Shown piece by piece: positions 9,603 to 20,589 of a DNA stretch of 64,000 nucleotides. The notes under the pieces were generated by a model. That model saw only the letters and a list, made by a program, of their open reading frames with translations, did no database searches and was not told the origin of the DNA. The stretch covers positions 22,240,109-22,304,108 of the forward strand of contig OX243828.1 of the NCBI GenBank assembly GCA_945859605.1, written 5' to 3'. This DNA is from Lumbricus rubellus. Taxonomy: Eukaryota > Annelida > Clitellata > Crassiclitellata > Lumbricidae. Positions within the stretch are counted from its first letter, which is position 1. Every line of letters begins with the position of its first letter. The position numbers and the translations under genes are program-made.

Positions 9603-9993
9603 CAGTGGTTCCCAAAGTGGTGGTGCGCAGACTGGTGCCGTTCCGCGGAGGTATGATCGCCGGTCCGCGGAGAAGAGTTCAAAATAAAAAATAAACTGTA
9701 ATTATTATTTTGTTTGTTTCAAATTGTGAAATTATTCGAATTGTTGTCCAAAATTTATCCAAATTTCTGTCTTAATATTTAAAAAATTGAAATAAATAAA
9801 CACGCCTTATTATAACTTGCCAGATAGCGAATTCAAACAATTTAAGTTTATTCTAAATTTACTACATCGATGACTGCAGTCAGTTCCGAGCTTATTTATG
9901 TTGATCATCGCCATTAAGGCCTAAGTTAGCAGTCCGCAAGCTTCACCAAAAATTTTTGCCGGTCCGCAGCCTACTGAAGTTTGGGAACCACTG
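9603..9993. mobile_element. hAT-type MITE, CAGTGGTTCCCAAAG family
   Basis: The ends are CAGTGGTTCCCAAA and TTTGGGAACCACTG, exact inverse matches. The 8-bp target duplication taatagca (9595-9602 and 9994-10001) is perfect. A second subterminal inverted block is GCCGGTCCGCGG/GCCGGTCCGCAG. Confidence 0.92.
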
Positions 9994-9995
9994 TA

Positions 9996-10090
9996 ATAGC
10001 ACACACACATGCACAAACACATGCAAGCAAGCATGCATGCACGCACATCCACACACACACTCACACGCGCACACATGCACACATCTGACG
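9996..10090. repeat. CA-rich microsatellite
   Basis: Interrupted ACAC, GCAT and CACG repeats starting in the MITE's right target duplication. Confidence 0.8.
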
Positions 10091-10141
10091 TAAGAACAGA
10101 AAAAGATTTATAGCTCATTTTTATTTGTTCTTTGAATATAG

Positions 10142-10327
10142 CAATGTATCAGGCTCTAAGTAGTAAAGTGCCGGCTTGTGTGCTGCTGTTGAACCCGGAG
10201 AAGGAACTGGACGGGCGGGCGGCTGAGGTGCTGAAGGACAGCTGCTGCTGGCACCGAGATGTCTCTACGAGCGACAAATTCGACGCTGGCGTTGCTGATC
10301 TTGTCGAGTACCTTAAGGAACAGCTTG
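10142..10327 (+). CDS. Unidentified gene, second coding exon (possible TIR-like domain, C-terminal part)
   Basis: The acceptor ttctttgaatatag precedes 10142 and the donor CTTG|GTAATA follows 10327. It supplies two bases to the split Thr codon, then residues 38-98, and leaves one base for codon 99. The sequence includes ALSSKVPACVLLLNPEKEL, a hydrophobic strand followed by NPE (compare the LSPE-like strand C in TIR domains), then VLKDSCCWHRDVS and a final amphipathic helix ADLVEYLKEQL. If it is a TIR-like fold, the loop between WFIEER and this strand is about ten residues shorter than usual, so an extra exon or a divergent fold is possible. TIR domains act in innate immune signalling or as NAD-cleaving enzymes; no catalytic residue can be assigned here. 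Phase agreement with both neighbouring exons supports the gene model more strongly than the fold guess. Confidence 0.65.
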
Positions 10328-10787
10328 GTAATATAAAATTTAAACCTTGTTTTGTATTATATTATTTCTCGCATTTTATTGCTCTAGCGCCACTTCAGGC
10401 TCTCTACTCAGAGAATATTACGCGTATCATTTCGCTTGGGGGAAATGGTACGCATAATTGTTGCATATACAACATGTCAAACGACATTTCTCAAATTTTC
10501 TGGGGAAATGTAATTCCTGGGGGAAATGAAATTAACCCTCTGATTGACGGCTAGATTAAACACTGTACGTCAGCTCGAGCTTCTTTTTGTTTCAAGGCTA
10601 CTTGCTTAGCGTGCTAGCTAATCTTTGCTTATTTATCTGCTATAATTAATTATATAGCGGCTTATTCTAGTGTCACACAGTGACAGCTCAGTTAGGATAC
10701 TCCTACGCTATGCCAAGTTAAATTAGACCGTTATTACTGATGTTACTACATTTATTACTGCAGGCTAAGGTTCAAGATAGGTAAACT

Positions 10788-10937
10788 CAGTGTGAGAATT
10801 GTGGAAAAATAACTAGAGTTGGCCTATGATCTACTTGTAATTGCGGTGTGAAAAACAGAGTTTGCTATGGGGTTCTAAGAAAGACTGGGGGGAGGGGGGT
10901 TGAAACCCACCATACTCCCTCCGCAATTCTCAGCCTG
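10788..10937. mobile_element. hAT-type MITE, second copy of the CAGGGTGAGAAT family
   Basis: This is the reverse orientation of the 2864 family: it starts CAGTGTGAGAATT and ends ATTCTCAGCCTG, with a shared GTTTC/GAAAC and GGGGGG block. The flanks ggtaaact and ggtatatt match at 6 of 8, consistent with an older insertion. Confidence 0.7.
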
Positions 10938-11058
10938 GGTATATTATAATATTAAGAATAGCACTGATGTCACGTTCGTTTATACAAGGAATGACTTTGC
11001 GGGTAGCCGTGTCCAGTATCATTTGGATTGGTCATTTTATGCATAATTATATCGTAAT

Positions 11059-11279
11059 GGGGCGCGGTGGTCTAGTGGCGTCGTTGCCTTGGAACCGGAA
11101 GGTTCAGGGTTCGAATCCACCTTGCCGCGTAAGGACCTCGGGCGAGTCCTTCACTCACAATTGCTCCGGGCTTCGGCGTGAAACTCCGATGCAGTGTCCG
11201 CTCTGCATTCGGGAGCGCCTCTGAGTAGAGAGCTTGAAGGGGCGCTATAACAAGTGCACATACAAACAAACAAACAAAT
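11059..11279 (+). mobile_element. Full-length tRNA-derived SINE
   Basis: The head GGGGCGCGGTGGTCTAGTGG has an A-box-like TGGTCTAGTGG; the B box is GGTTCGAATCC. The body carries GTGAAACTCCGATGCAGTGT and the 3' block GAGCGCCTCTGAGTAG...TTGAAGGGGCGCTATAA, then a (CAAA)n tail. It is the best-preserved copy in the window. The 3' block is shared with a LINE family nearby, so the LINE machinery probably moved it. Confidence 0.85.
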
Positions 11280-11486
11280 TGCATCCAACATCGCATGGCA
11301 AGCTACAATGCTACATGTATATACCTGTCAACAGTTAACACGCCCACTTACCGTACATTTTACCCTTTTAGCCTGCACTGAGCACTCAGTTTCTTAACAG
11401 TGTATATTAATTAGGTCTACTGCCATTGTTGTAGAAAAAATTCTTTTAGTCTAAGCATAAAACAAAGTCTGTTTTGTATTTTCAAG

Positions 11487-11749
11487 GCGAGGAAGAGAAG
11501 GAAGAAGAGGAGGAGGAAGAGGAGGAGGAGCAGCAGCAGCAGAAGGAGAAGGAGGAGCAGCAGAAGGAGGAGGAGCAGCAGCAGAAGGAGAAGGAGCAGC
11601 AGAAGGAGGAGGAGGAGCAGAAGGAGGAGGAGGAGGAGCAGAGGGAGGAGGAGCAGAAGGAGGAGGAGGAGCAGAAGGAGGAGGAGGAGCAGGAGGAGCA
11701 GCAGAAGGAGGAGGAGGAGCAGAAGGAGGAGGAAGAGAAAATTCCAGAG
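11487..11749 (+). CDS. Unidentified gene, third coding exon, Glu/Gln-rich
   Basis: The acceptor ttttcaag precedes 11487 and the donor CCAGAG|GTAAGA follows 11749. The phase fits the previous exon, completing a Gly codon and giving LKEQLGEEEKEEEE. Residues 100-186 are almost only Glu, Gln and Lys, and the exon closes with KIPE. The coding strand is a GAG/CAG/AAG triplet array, so length will vary between individuals. The region is probably an unstructured or long-helix acidic tail. The reverse frame reads as a long Leu run and is a composition artefact. The exon ends in phase 0 and the gene continues downstream. Confidence 0.55.
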
Positions 11750-11848
11750 GTAAGACTCCATAATTTTATAAGAACAGGAAAGAATAAGTTAACCTGCAGA
11801 ACTTTTATCCAGTTATCTCTTGAATATAATCAATTCTTGTTCGCCTAG

Positions 11849-11917
11849 AATGGAGCTGTGTTGTGTGGTCCACGTTCTTATAGCTGTTGGCATATATGTA
11901 GCGTTTGTGTCGTATGA
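11849..11917 (+). CDS. Possible terminal exon of the same gene
   Basis: A pyrimidine-rich acceptor (attcttgttcgcctag) precedes 11849. In phase 0 it codes 22 residues (NGAVLCGPRSYS... ending CVV) and stops at TGA. Supported only by acceptor quality and phase. Confidence 0.2.
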   Translation, partial: NGAVLCGPRSYSCWHICSVCVV

Positions 11918-12071
11918 ATTCGTGTGACATGCTTGTTGACGCAATGTTGTTCTACCCTTTCTTCTGAATGGTGTCAAGTATTCTTTGCCCAGCTCAGAGT
12001 CATTGACTGCATGATGCTTTGTGATTAGATTGTGGCATATATATGTATATACACATACATACCGTACATAC

Positions 12072-12275
12072 AATACTTTCATTCATTCATTTCGTGAATT
12101 TATTTAGCGCTTCTTCAAGAAACCTACTCAGAGGCGCTCTCAGTCCAGCCACAGCTAAAATAATACGTTTTGAGCGACTTATAAAAAGCAGGTGAATTTA
12201 AGTCTAGGCATAAGTCGCAAGTTTAGTGGGAGGCCATTACAGATAGCGGGACCCACAGTAGAAAGGCTCATAGAT
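12072..12275 (-). mobile_element. LINE 3' end with reverse transcriptase C-terminal remnant
   Basis: The minus strand reads GPAICNGLPLNLRLMPRLKF, the usual end of non-LTR reverse transcriptase reading frames (WNSLPLxLR...F). After a stop come CTGGACTGAGAGCGCCTC, TGAGTAGGTTTCTTGAAG, AAGCGCTAAATAAATTC and an ATGAATGAATGA tail. This copy links the RT end to the 3' block used by the SINEs. Confidence 0.72.
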
Positions 12276-12837
12276 ACCGTACATACAATACATGCATAAA
12301 GTGGACACTGTGGATGTATGTGTTTATGTGGGTATGTCACTGTATGTGTGCTTTTCCATACAGAATGCACACCCACAGTTTCATAGCTATTGACCTTGCA
12401 CCTTGACAGAGGGCAACCAGGAACACCCAGTTAATGTGGGGCCGGGTGAACAAGAATTTGCCGGGTGAAAAAATTTTTTCAAGTAACCCTGATCATGGCA
12501 CTGTTCGCACCTATCCACCTCAAACCTGAGGGTTACTTGGACTATCCAGGTTGGACTAGATGGGGGGAGAAGAGAGAGAGCAAAATTTCACAGGCAGCGC
12601 CCTTTTCCCCAGGGGTGGTGGCTGTGTGGGGCAGGATGGGGCGTGGGTGGGAGGAGATTTTCCAGCTATAGTATTGTGGTAAAGAAACTTTGAATCGATT
12701 TTGTTTGATTTGTGATACTAGGTTCTTGGTTAAAGATGTTGGGGCTAGCGTACGTCTGGTGGATTGGATACGCCTTTCGACTCGATGCAATATCGCACCA
12801 GAAACTAAAGAACTTACTTCTGACAGACTGAGAGACT
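12276..12837. other. Unique sequence, no gene seen
   Basis: There are short frames only. GGGTGAA is repeated (gccgggtgaacaagaatttgccgggtg). No splice-supported exon found. Confidence 0.35.
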
Positions 12838-13625
12838 GACTGCCTGGCTGGTTGGCTGGCTGGCTGACTGACTGACTGACTGACTGACTGACTGACTGAC
12901 TGACTGACTGACTGACTGACTGACTGGCTGGATGGCTGGATGGCTGACTGACTGACTGACTGACTGACTGACTGACTGGCTGGATGGCTATCTGGCTGAC
13001 TGACTGACTGACTGACTGACTGACTGAGAGACTGACTGACAGACAGACTGAGAGACTGACTGAGAGACAGACAGACTGAGAGACAGACAGACTGAGAGAC
13101 TGACTGACTGAGAGACAGACAGACTGAGAGACTGACTGACAGACAGACTGACTGACTGACTGACTGACTGACTGACTGGCTGGATGGCTGGATGGCTGAC
13201 TGACTGACTGACTGACTGACTGGCTGGATGGCTATCTGGCTGACTGACTGACTGACTGACTGACTGACTGAGAGACTGACTGACAGACAGACTGAGAGAC
13301 TGACTGAGAGACAGACAGACTGAGAGACAGACAGACTGAGAGACTGACTGACTGAGAGACAGACAGACTGAGAGACTGACTGACAGACAGACAGACAGAC
13401 TGAGAGACAGACTGACAGACTGACTGACTGACTTGCTGGCTGGATGGCTGTCTGGCTGACTGACTGACTGACTGAGAGACAGACTGACTGACTGATTGAC
13501 TGACTGAGAGACAGACAGACTGACTGACTGACTGAGAGACAGACAGACTGAGAGACTGACTGACTGACTGGCTGGCTGGCTGACTGACTGACTGACTGAC
13601 TGACTGAGAGACTGACTGAGAGACA

Positions 13626-13656
<31 letters not shown>

Positions 13657-13782
13657 TGACTGACTGACTGAGAGACAGACAGACTGACTGAGAGACTGAC
13701 TTAGAGACAGACAGACTGAGAGACTGACTGACTGGCTGGCTGGATGGCTGTCTGGCTGACTGACTGACTGACTGACTGACAG
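12838..13782. repeat. (GACT)n satellite with 252-bp higher-order units
   Basis: GACT repeats are mixed with GAGA, GACA and GGCTGGATGGCT blocks. The block starting ggctggatggctggatggct at 12926 recurs at 13178 with the same order of blocks after it, giving a 252-bp higher-order period. The minus strand lacks stops (Ser/Val/Gln runs) because of composition. Confidence 0.9.
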
Positions 13783-13914
13783 TTATGATTAAAAAAGTTA
13801 CGATGGTCATTTAATTTAGTTTTGAATTACATGCACAGTTTTTTCGTAATGGCATAGTTGTTCAATCTCTGTTGTAATTTTGAATGTAAATTTATGTAGT
13901 GTCTTTAAATAGAT

Positions 13915-14140
13915 AAGAGATGATGAAGACGATGATGACAACATTGCTGTTATAATGATGATTATGATGATGACAACGTTGCTGTTATAATGATGATGAT
14001 GATGATGATTTTGCTGTTATGGTGGTGGTAATGATGGTGATTATGATGAAGGTGGTGATTATGATGATGATGACAATGAAGACAACGAAGATGATAACGT
14101 TGCTGTTATGATGATGATGATGACGACGATGATGGCCTTC
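13915..14140. repeat. GAT-type microsatellite cluster
   Basis: GATGAT and GACAA triplet runs, with acgttgctgttat repeated several times at a spacing of about 50-60 bp. Confidence 0.8.
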
Positions 14141-14332
14141 AAGAAACTGTGTTAATGCACAATAATTCCTGATCTCATGCATAGAGATTCACAGAATGAA
14201 TGAATAACTATAATAGGGCAACGACTTAGTTGCCTCTGAATCTCTGATGCTCTTGATGCATGGAGGTATAGGTCACATCAATTAATAGGATGACTAAATG
14301 CACGGAAATCATACAGCTCATTCGATCAACAT

Positions 14333-14579
14333 CAGTCGCGTAGCCATTAGGGGGTTAAAAGTCCCCCCCCCCATTGACTTAGGAAAAGAGTTTTGAAAGT
14401 TATTTATCCACTTAAATAAATAAATAAAAATTGTTTGTAGTAACAATTGCTTTCTTCCCTTTGTTACTTTATTCCATTTTTATTATTTAATTTATTTACT
14501 GTAATACTGTTGGGTTGGTGTGAGGAAGGGCATCCGGCCATAACCCCCGCCCCATCGTAAATTCCTGGCTACGCCATTG
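14333..14579. mobile_element. hAT-type MITE, CAGTCGCGTAGCC family
   Basis: The left CAGTCGCGTAGCCATTAGG pairs with the right CCTGGCTACGCCATTG. The flanks atcaacat and ctcatcat match at 6 of 8. Confidence 0.75.
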
Positions 14580-15150
14580 CTCATCATGATCATCATAATA
14601 ATTTTACTCTCGACGTTTTCTCTTCCCCCATATGGCGCTACATAAACTAATTAGCAACAACGACTTTGTATTTATTACGGTTAGCACTTAGCAGAAATAA
14701 TTATTAACACTCATTGTGACGATAAAGAAAATGACGTCATTAGTTGGCAACGTTGGTCGCGAACAGCTTGGTTTGAATTTCCGTAAAATAGAAAAAAATT
14801 CATGTTTCCGTTACCGTTGGCTTTCGATTTAAATGTCGTTTTCGAGAGCAGCAACTCGTGACTACGAGGATAATAATATTATTCGTTTGAGGCGACCAAT
14901 TCTGGACACAGAAATAACTGGTTTGACAAATTTTCTGTTCCTTTCAACAGCTCCTTTTAAAATTTTACTGATAGCTGTAGACCACGTGACGGTTGCCAAC
15001 GGCAACGTATTGTATTTTAAGAGCCGTCTGCTTCTAACAGAAATAATGAAGAAGGATGGAGGGATGATTGTGATCTTAAATTAAGCTGCCGTCGATGCTC
15101 TGTCAATAAATTAATTATTTATTATTTACTTGCTTATTTAATTGCAGACT
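14580..15150. other. Unique sequence, no gene seen
   Basis: A plus-strand frame of 83 codons (14833-15084) has no motif, signal or splice support. Confidence 0.35.
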
Positions 15151-15161
15151 TTCCGGCCTAG

Positions 15162-15311
<150 letters not shown>

Positions 15312-15550
15312 GTTATGAGAGACTGACAACGATTCTCATGGATGTTAGCCTACTTTAAAGATAGCGGGGATGTTCTGACTTTGGCGCTTATAAAAGACCT
15401 GGAAATATTTCTTGCGCTGCATGGTAGGCCTACTTGGTGGAACAGGTAAGCCTAATGAAGACTGTTGAATAGAAGTTATAGAACGAGATATTAGGCTCAC
15501 GATAAGTCAACTACGATCGGCGCGAGCACACACATTGGGGTAAGATCATG

Positions 15551-15699
15551 CAGGGCTTAAAGTGCGGCAGCTAGGACGGTCATGGACGGCGTCCATGCTC
15601 TTCTTTTCAAATCTGAACGCCGTCCTGCCACTTATTTCGCCAGCGCAGACTGAAAGTTAAGGAGCGTCCAGGCACTTCTTTTTTACACTTTAAGCACTG
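15551..15699 (+). mobile_element. hAT-type MITE, CAGGGCTTAAAGTG family, second copy
   Basis: The ends CAGGGCTTAAAGTG and CACTTTAAGCACTG are inverted (13 of 14). The interior shares blocks with 1099-1275. A clear target duplication is not visible. Confidence 0.7.
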
Positions 15700-15733
15700 G
15701 GAAAAAGGGTCTTTACCCTAGAAAAGTCTACGA

Positions 15734-15874
15734 ATATCACATGCCATTCGCTATGTGGCCTTTTGTGGCCTATAGTTGTTATGAAATCGGATTTTATTTT
15801 CCAGGGTAAAATAAAAACCGATTTCATAACAACTATAGGCCACAAAAGGCCACATAGCGAATGGCATGTGATAT
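15734..15874. repeat. Near-perfect fold-back, about 57-bp arms
   Basis: Arm 15734-15790 begins ATATCACATGCCATTCGC; arm 15817-15874 ends GCGAATGGCATGTGATAT. The arms are almost fully complementary and the spacer is about 26 bp around ccagggtaaaat. No target duplication is evident, and no transposase-type terminal motif. Confidence 0.9.
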
Positions 15875-17060
15875 ATTTCTCAGGCACTCGCTAGGAGCCG
15901 ACACTTGACGCCGAATAGGCCGTTTCATCCTCATTTCTACATAAACGGATAATTACGGATTCATAATTAGGCCTATATTACTGTAAATAAAAAATTGTTA
16001 TCTAGTATGACTGTTAAACACTTGTCGTTGTGTAGTGTTATTGGTTCTGTTTATATCCACGTTGTATTTAAGTGCCGGCAAAGTTCTATTTACAACAGAT
16101 GATAAATGTAGGCTGTAGGCCTACACCTTGAAGTTCCATATAAGAAAATTTCTTTGTAGGCCTAGGCCTACTTGAAAAATTTGAAGACTTTTCGTGAGCC
16201 CTTTCCGATTACTGGCGGCGTATTTCATGACGATAGTTAAGACCAATGCGTAGGTCTATGAATCTATGTGCCATAGGCCTATAATAATGCTGAACTAGAG
16301 AAATGCTTCTGAATTCAAAGTTCTATGTAAAGAGTTTGAGGCCTATCTAATGAATTAACTTTTTCAAAGCTGTGCGCTTTCCCAGTAGGCCTATCGTGAT
16401 TAGGCCTACTATGCATCAATAATTGTTATACGCAGTAAATTCATTATGTGTGGGTTACAGTGAGCATGTTTATGTGTTTGTTCCATTATATGTGCTTGTC
16501 TTTGTCTCTCTTTCCCCAAACATCATTCCCAGTTCCCTCGAGATTTTAAGGCCGACGTTACCCCGAACCTTTCGCCCTCAACTCCCATGTAGCGTTGGTT
16601 ACCGAAGCTCCGAATAACAGTTTCGGGCGGATTATATGGCTCTTGCCAAGATGAGTCTATATCGACCGGAGAAAATGCGATCTGCAATTCGCCGGGCGTA
16701 GATTCTCATCACGGATATTAATTTCCAGCGATCTGCATCATGGGCGAGTCGGGGGCGACCGTTATTGGTAAATCGAGTACCCTCCGCCGCTGTGTGGAAC
16801 TGATGTTCAATTCCTGAAATCGTTGTTTAGTGTGAAGTCGAAGAGTAAACTGTAGAACGACGTCGATTATCGCTCATTCGATCGTCCATTGTCTTCTCGT
16901 CTGTAATCTCTGTAATCGTTGGGTTCGGTCTTAAATCAGTCGGGAGTTCAACTAAGTAGCCTATGATCACTAGTTGCGATCCTGTATCTTTATGCACGTA
17001 TAAATGTATGTATGCATGCACACATGATTGTATGTCTGTAGCCTATTTATGTAGGCTACA
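15875..17060. other. Unique sequence rich in TAGGCCTA, no gene seen
   Basis: AGGCCTA occurs at least eight times between 15960 and 16410. A CpG-richer part lies at 16540-16800. No exon with splice support was found. Confidence 0.35.
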
Positions 17061-17063
17061 TGT

Positions 17064-17112
17064 ATGAGCACTTGTTATAGCGCCCCTTAAAGATTCCTAC
17101 TCAGATTTAATT
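17064..17112 (-). mobile_element. SINE 3'-tail fragment
   Basis: gcacttgttatagcgcccctta...ctactcag is the mirror of the SINE tail block. Confidence 0.5.
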
Positions 17113-18147
17113 CTCTTGAGGTTATTGTATTGTATTGTATTTATTATTGTATCCACATATCTGGAAAACTTTTAGAATGATCAGGCATTAGAAATCAACT
17201 TTATCTCATGAAATTTTGAAATCATATTCTTGGTACAATTCTCTAAATTTAATATTTGGAAACTTTTAGCTTGATATGTTATCAGACATTAGAGATATAT
17301 GAAAAACAATTTGGCTTACTTTTTTAATCACGGTGTATATATATTTATATAGCGCTTTTCACAGTACATGTATACATCGGGGCTATCACACTTCACTGAA
17401 CAACACTTTCAGCATCGGCCACAACAATTGATTCGCGTCTTGTAGACCGAGAAATTTCGTCGGTCGATGTCGATAGAGCGAAAAAGCGTCATGAGATTGA
17501 CGCCGACAATGTTTCTAAAGCGGTCCATACAATCCACTTGTCGATGGAGAATTCTAAGGGGCTGCACCCTTCCTTTCTTCCCTTTTGTATGTACGGTGAT
17601 GCACGTTCGATCCAAACCCACCCTAAAGAAACCCTTCTTCTCACCCCATGCATGCATGGTCGTTTGTGCTCAGCAGCACTCTCTTAGTTCTCGCCTCTCA
17701 AGTGACGGCGTTGATGGCGAGTATGCCACTTCTTCATTGCCACTTCTGCATTGACCTACCTTGACGCAGTTTTGCACCTGCTTTATTTGGCGCACACTTC
17801 GAGTAATGATTGGACAGAGTGTTGTAGTGTTTGAAAACAATTAACGGACTATTCATAGACGCGGTTGGATTGCATGAGATGCACTTCAATTTATACGGAG
17901 CTGTGAACTAACTGACCAATATTGAGTTCATTTTCTTAGGCCACGCAATATGGTGTTTATCCATTTCATGTAATGATTATATTATATGCAGTTATAATGC
18001 AGTTATATACAATCATGTAGGCTTATATTATGATGTTAAATACATGCATGTTACAAGCTAGCCTAAATCTATGTTTCTATATCCATATCACATACAGTAT
18101 TATTAGATCTATGTGTATTATTTATAGAAAACATCGTGTAGCCTATA
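17113..18147. other. Unique sequence, no gene seen
   Basis: An ATTGT-type short repeat (17129-17148) and a degenerate duplication of ggaaacttttag...cattagaga are present. Frames at 17409-17754 on both strands have no motif. Confidence 0.3.
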
Positions 18148-18149
18148 TA

Positions 18150-19531
18150 CAGGGTGGCTCAAAAAAAATACCCCACCGGATAAATTGCAATATCTTCGCA
18201 ACCCATTGACATTTTTCTACGAAAATTTTCCAATTTGTAGGGGAATGAATTTCCAACAATCCCTGAAATTTTCACTTTAAAATTTTCATGTTTGCAAAAG
18301 TTACAGCTGTTTAAACTTTCAATTCCGTTTTTTCGAATTTCCGCGGAAAAATGAATGTCATTTGTTGATTTCCATGTAAAATAATATCACCTTTCACTGT
18401 CACCTCAGGAATCCGTTTTACAGTTTATCGTAAAGTATGATTGGAGTGTCTATTCCCTGCTTTAACTCGAGATCAACTTATTTTTGTGAAGCTCAGTATG
18501 GCCTTGCTGATCGAGTTATACGGCAACTGATCCCACATTAGCAGCAAGACTTCCTTCAGTTAGCCAATGTTCTCCAACTTAGGTTCCCAGTCGTAATAAA
18601 CAAAAGGGTTAAGGTCGAGCGAGTTTGATGGTCATTCACCTGTGCCAATAAATTTACCGCAGTTGATGGCAATAAGATGGCATCATCATAGTCAACCCTG
18701 CCGTGCTAGCAAGCAGGCGCACCGTCCTGCTGGAAAATAAAACCAAATGTTAGAACATAACTGCAGTCTTCAATGAGTCTGGGTAACACAGTTCAACGGT
18801 AAGTTTGACGTTTAGCCTACTGAATGGGATGAAGTGCAGTCTTTTCTTTCAGCCTTAAAAAAACGCCAGCAGATTTGACGCCGAAACCATGATGTGCTTT
18901 GCAAACTTTACTTTTGCAACTACCAAGCGAATTTCGTGAACATCGCGCTTTTTTCCGTCAGACCAAACGACCATTGTCTTCCTGTCTCTTTTCGACATCT
19001 GACTTTTGCTACATAATCACGTCTATAGATAGCCTTCAATGTGCTCAGGCTCCACTTTTCACTGGGTATTTTGCTATGATCTTGCAATACCCCAGCCTCT
19101 GATCACGCAACGCCCGAGTTCCCACTTTATCATCTGCAGAAACTTTGCCCATGACGTTCAGTACGGATTCACAAATTGAGATCTTAATATATAAAATATC
19201 ACCAAATACTACCAGATTGCTACATAAACAGCTTATTTACAGATTTTAGTGAGGTCATATGACATCATCATCACTTTATGTGTTGAAATTTGCAAAAAAA
19301 TCTTAAAGAAATCGCATGTATTTTAACGTGATTCTGCGGAAATTCGAAAAAATGAAAAACTATTTTTGCACAGCTGTAACTTCTAAAGTAATACAGATTC
19401 ATTATTGAGATTTTCAGGGATTGTTTCAAATTCTTTCCTCTATAAATCCTGCTATTTTCATAGAATAATCTCGATTGGTTGCGGAGATATTGCATTTTTG
19501 CTGCTGGGGTATTTTTTTTTGAGCCACCCTG
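18150..19531 (-). mobile_element. Dead mariner/Tc1-type transposon
   Basis: The ends CAGGGTGGCTCAAAAAAA and TTTTTTTGAGCCACCCTG are inverted, and similarity continues for about 80 bp inward. TA flanks both ends. On the minus strand, pieces of the DDE transposase remain: FIFQQDGAPAC near 18730 (second catalytic Asp) and SLDLNPF near 18610 (the usual SPDLNP). Stops and frameshifts break the frame throughout, for example a stop right after GAPAC. The 1382-bp length suits a full-length mariner. Confidence 0.85.
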
Positions 19532-19533
19532 TA

Positions 19534-20390
19534 TGCACTAGATAACCATTAGATGTCAAAATCCATATGATTGATCTAGGCCTAAGCTTACACCATGAAA
19601 TCTTACGCTGAGGATGCTGTAGGTATTATAATATATACAAATATGTATAATATAGCATATTTAACATCATAAATTGATTATATAAATAGTATAATATATA
19701 CATTACATATACACGCATATACAGTGTACAATGTACATATATATTTGATATGTAGAGAGCGGTGTAAGTGCTTTCGGCGTATATATACACTTTCAGTTCG
19801 AACAATTGAACGGTGAATTCTTTGCGTGTTTAGTACACTTCACTTGTTCCGTTGCTACTGCAGTCGTGCGCGACAATTTTCACGCATGACGGATCAAAGG
19901 CATCGCGGCCTCTCTCCTCTGTCCCTCCTCTGTCCCTCCTCGCCCTTCAGTCATCGTCCCCGGCTGCTGAGTCTGGTGGTGGTGGTGGTGGTGCGTCTCA
20001 GAGGTCTAATGGACCAGCAGAAGACATCGAACCCCCGACCGACCGACCGACCGACCGACCGACCGCGAAAACGCTCTCAACGCCACTAAGGAAAATCGAT
20101 GGATCTTAACGGAAAGGAATCTGGCGCTATATCACTCTCACTGTCTGTCTGTTTGTCTGTGTGTTTGGCTGTGTGTGTGTGTGTCTGGTATATATATATA
20201 ATAGTTTATAACTTTACCACCCTATAACTTTATTTATTATATTATTATAACTTCATATATTATTATGTTGACTGACAGAAGACAAACCAACTCAAAGAGG
20301 TGTTTGATCCCAAGTTCCTCCAATCCGTCCATTAGTTTATAGCTTTCTATACTGCATCTGTTCCTTATATTTATACGACCATCATATTTG
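19534..20390. other. AT-rich unique sequence with short repeats, no gene seen
   Basis: Contains a (GACC)n run at 20036-20064 and TG and TA runs near 20160-20200. A pair of overlapping plus frames (19826-20109) lacks splice or domain support. Confidence 0.3.
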
Positions 20391-20394
20391 CTTG

Positions 20395-20576
20395 TATGTG
20401 CACTTGTTATAGCGCCTTTTAAAGCTCACTATTATACTCAGAGGCGCTCCCGACTGCGGTGCGGACACTGCATCGGAGTTTCTCGCCGAAGCGCTGAGCA
20501 ATTGCGAGTGAAGGACTTGTCCAAGGTCCTTACGGGGCGAGGTGGATTCTAACCTGCAACTCCCCACCGCGCCCCA
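20395..20576 (-). mobile_element. tRNA-derived SINE
   Basis: Read from 20576 downward: TGGGGCGCGGTGGGGAGT head, body, GAGCGCCTCTGAGTATAA and a CACATACAAG-like tail. The B box is degenerate (GGTTAGAATCC). Confidence 0.8.
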
Positions 20577-20589
20577 CAAAGAGAATCTG

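Larger units (their letters stand above)
10328..11486. other. Intron with MITE and SINE insertions
   Basis: Between the two exons the sequence is non-coding. It holds the MITE at 10788 and the SINE at 11059, with nothing else recognised. Confidence 0.5.

Noticed and set aside
11417..11761. A 114-codon minus-strand frame of Leu runs
   Set aside because: It is the reverse shadow of the GAG/CAG exon on the plus strand, which has proper splice sites and phase.
13232..13810. A 192-codon minus-strand Ser/Val/Gln frame
   Set aside because: It lies wholly within the GACT satellite; stops are absent because of composition.
15690..15887. A 65-codon minus frame
   Set aside because: It spans the fold-back and mirrors itself; the structure explains it.
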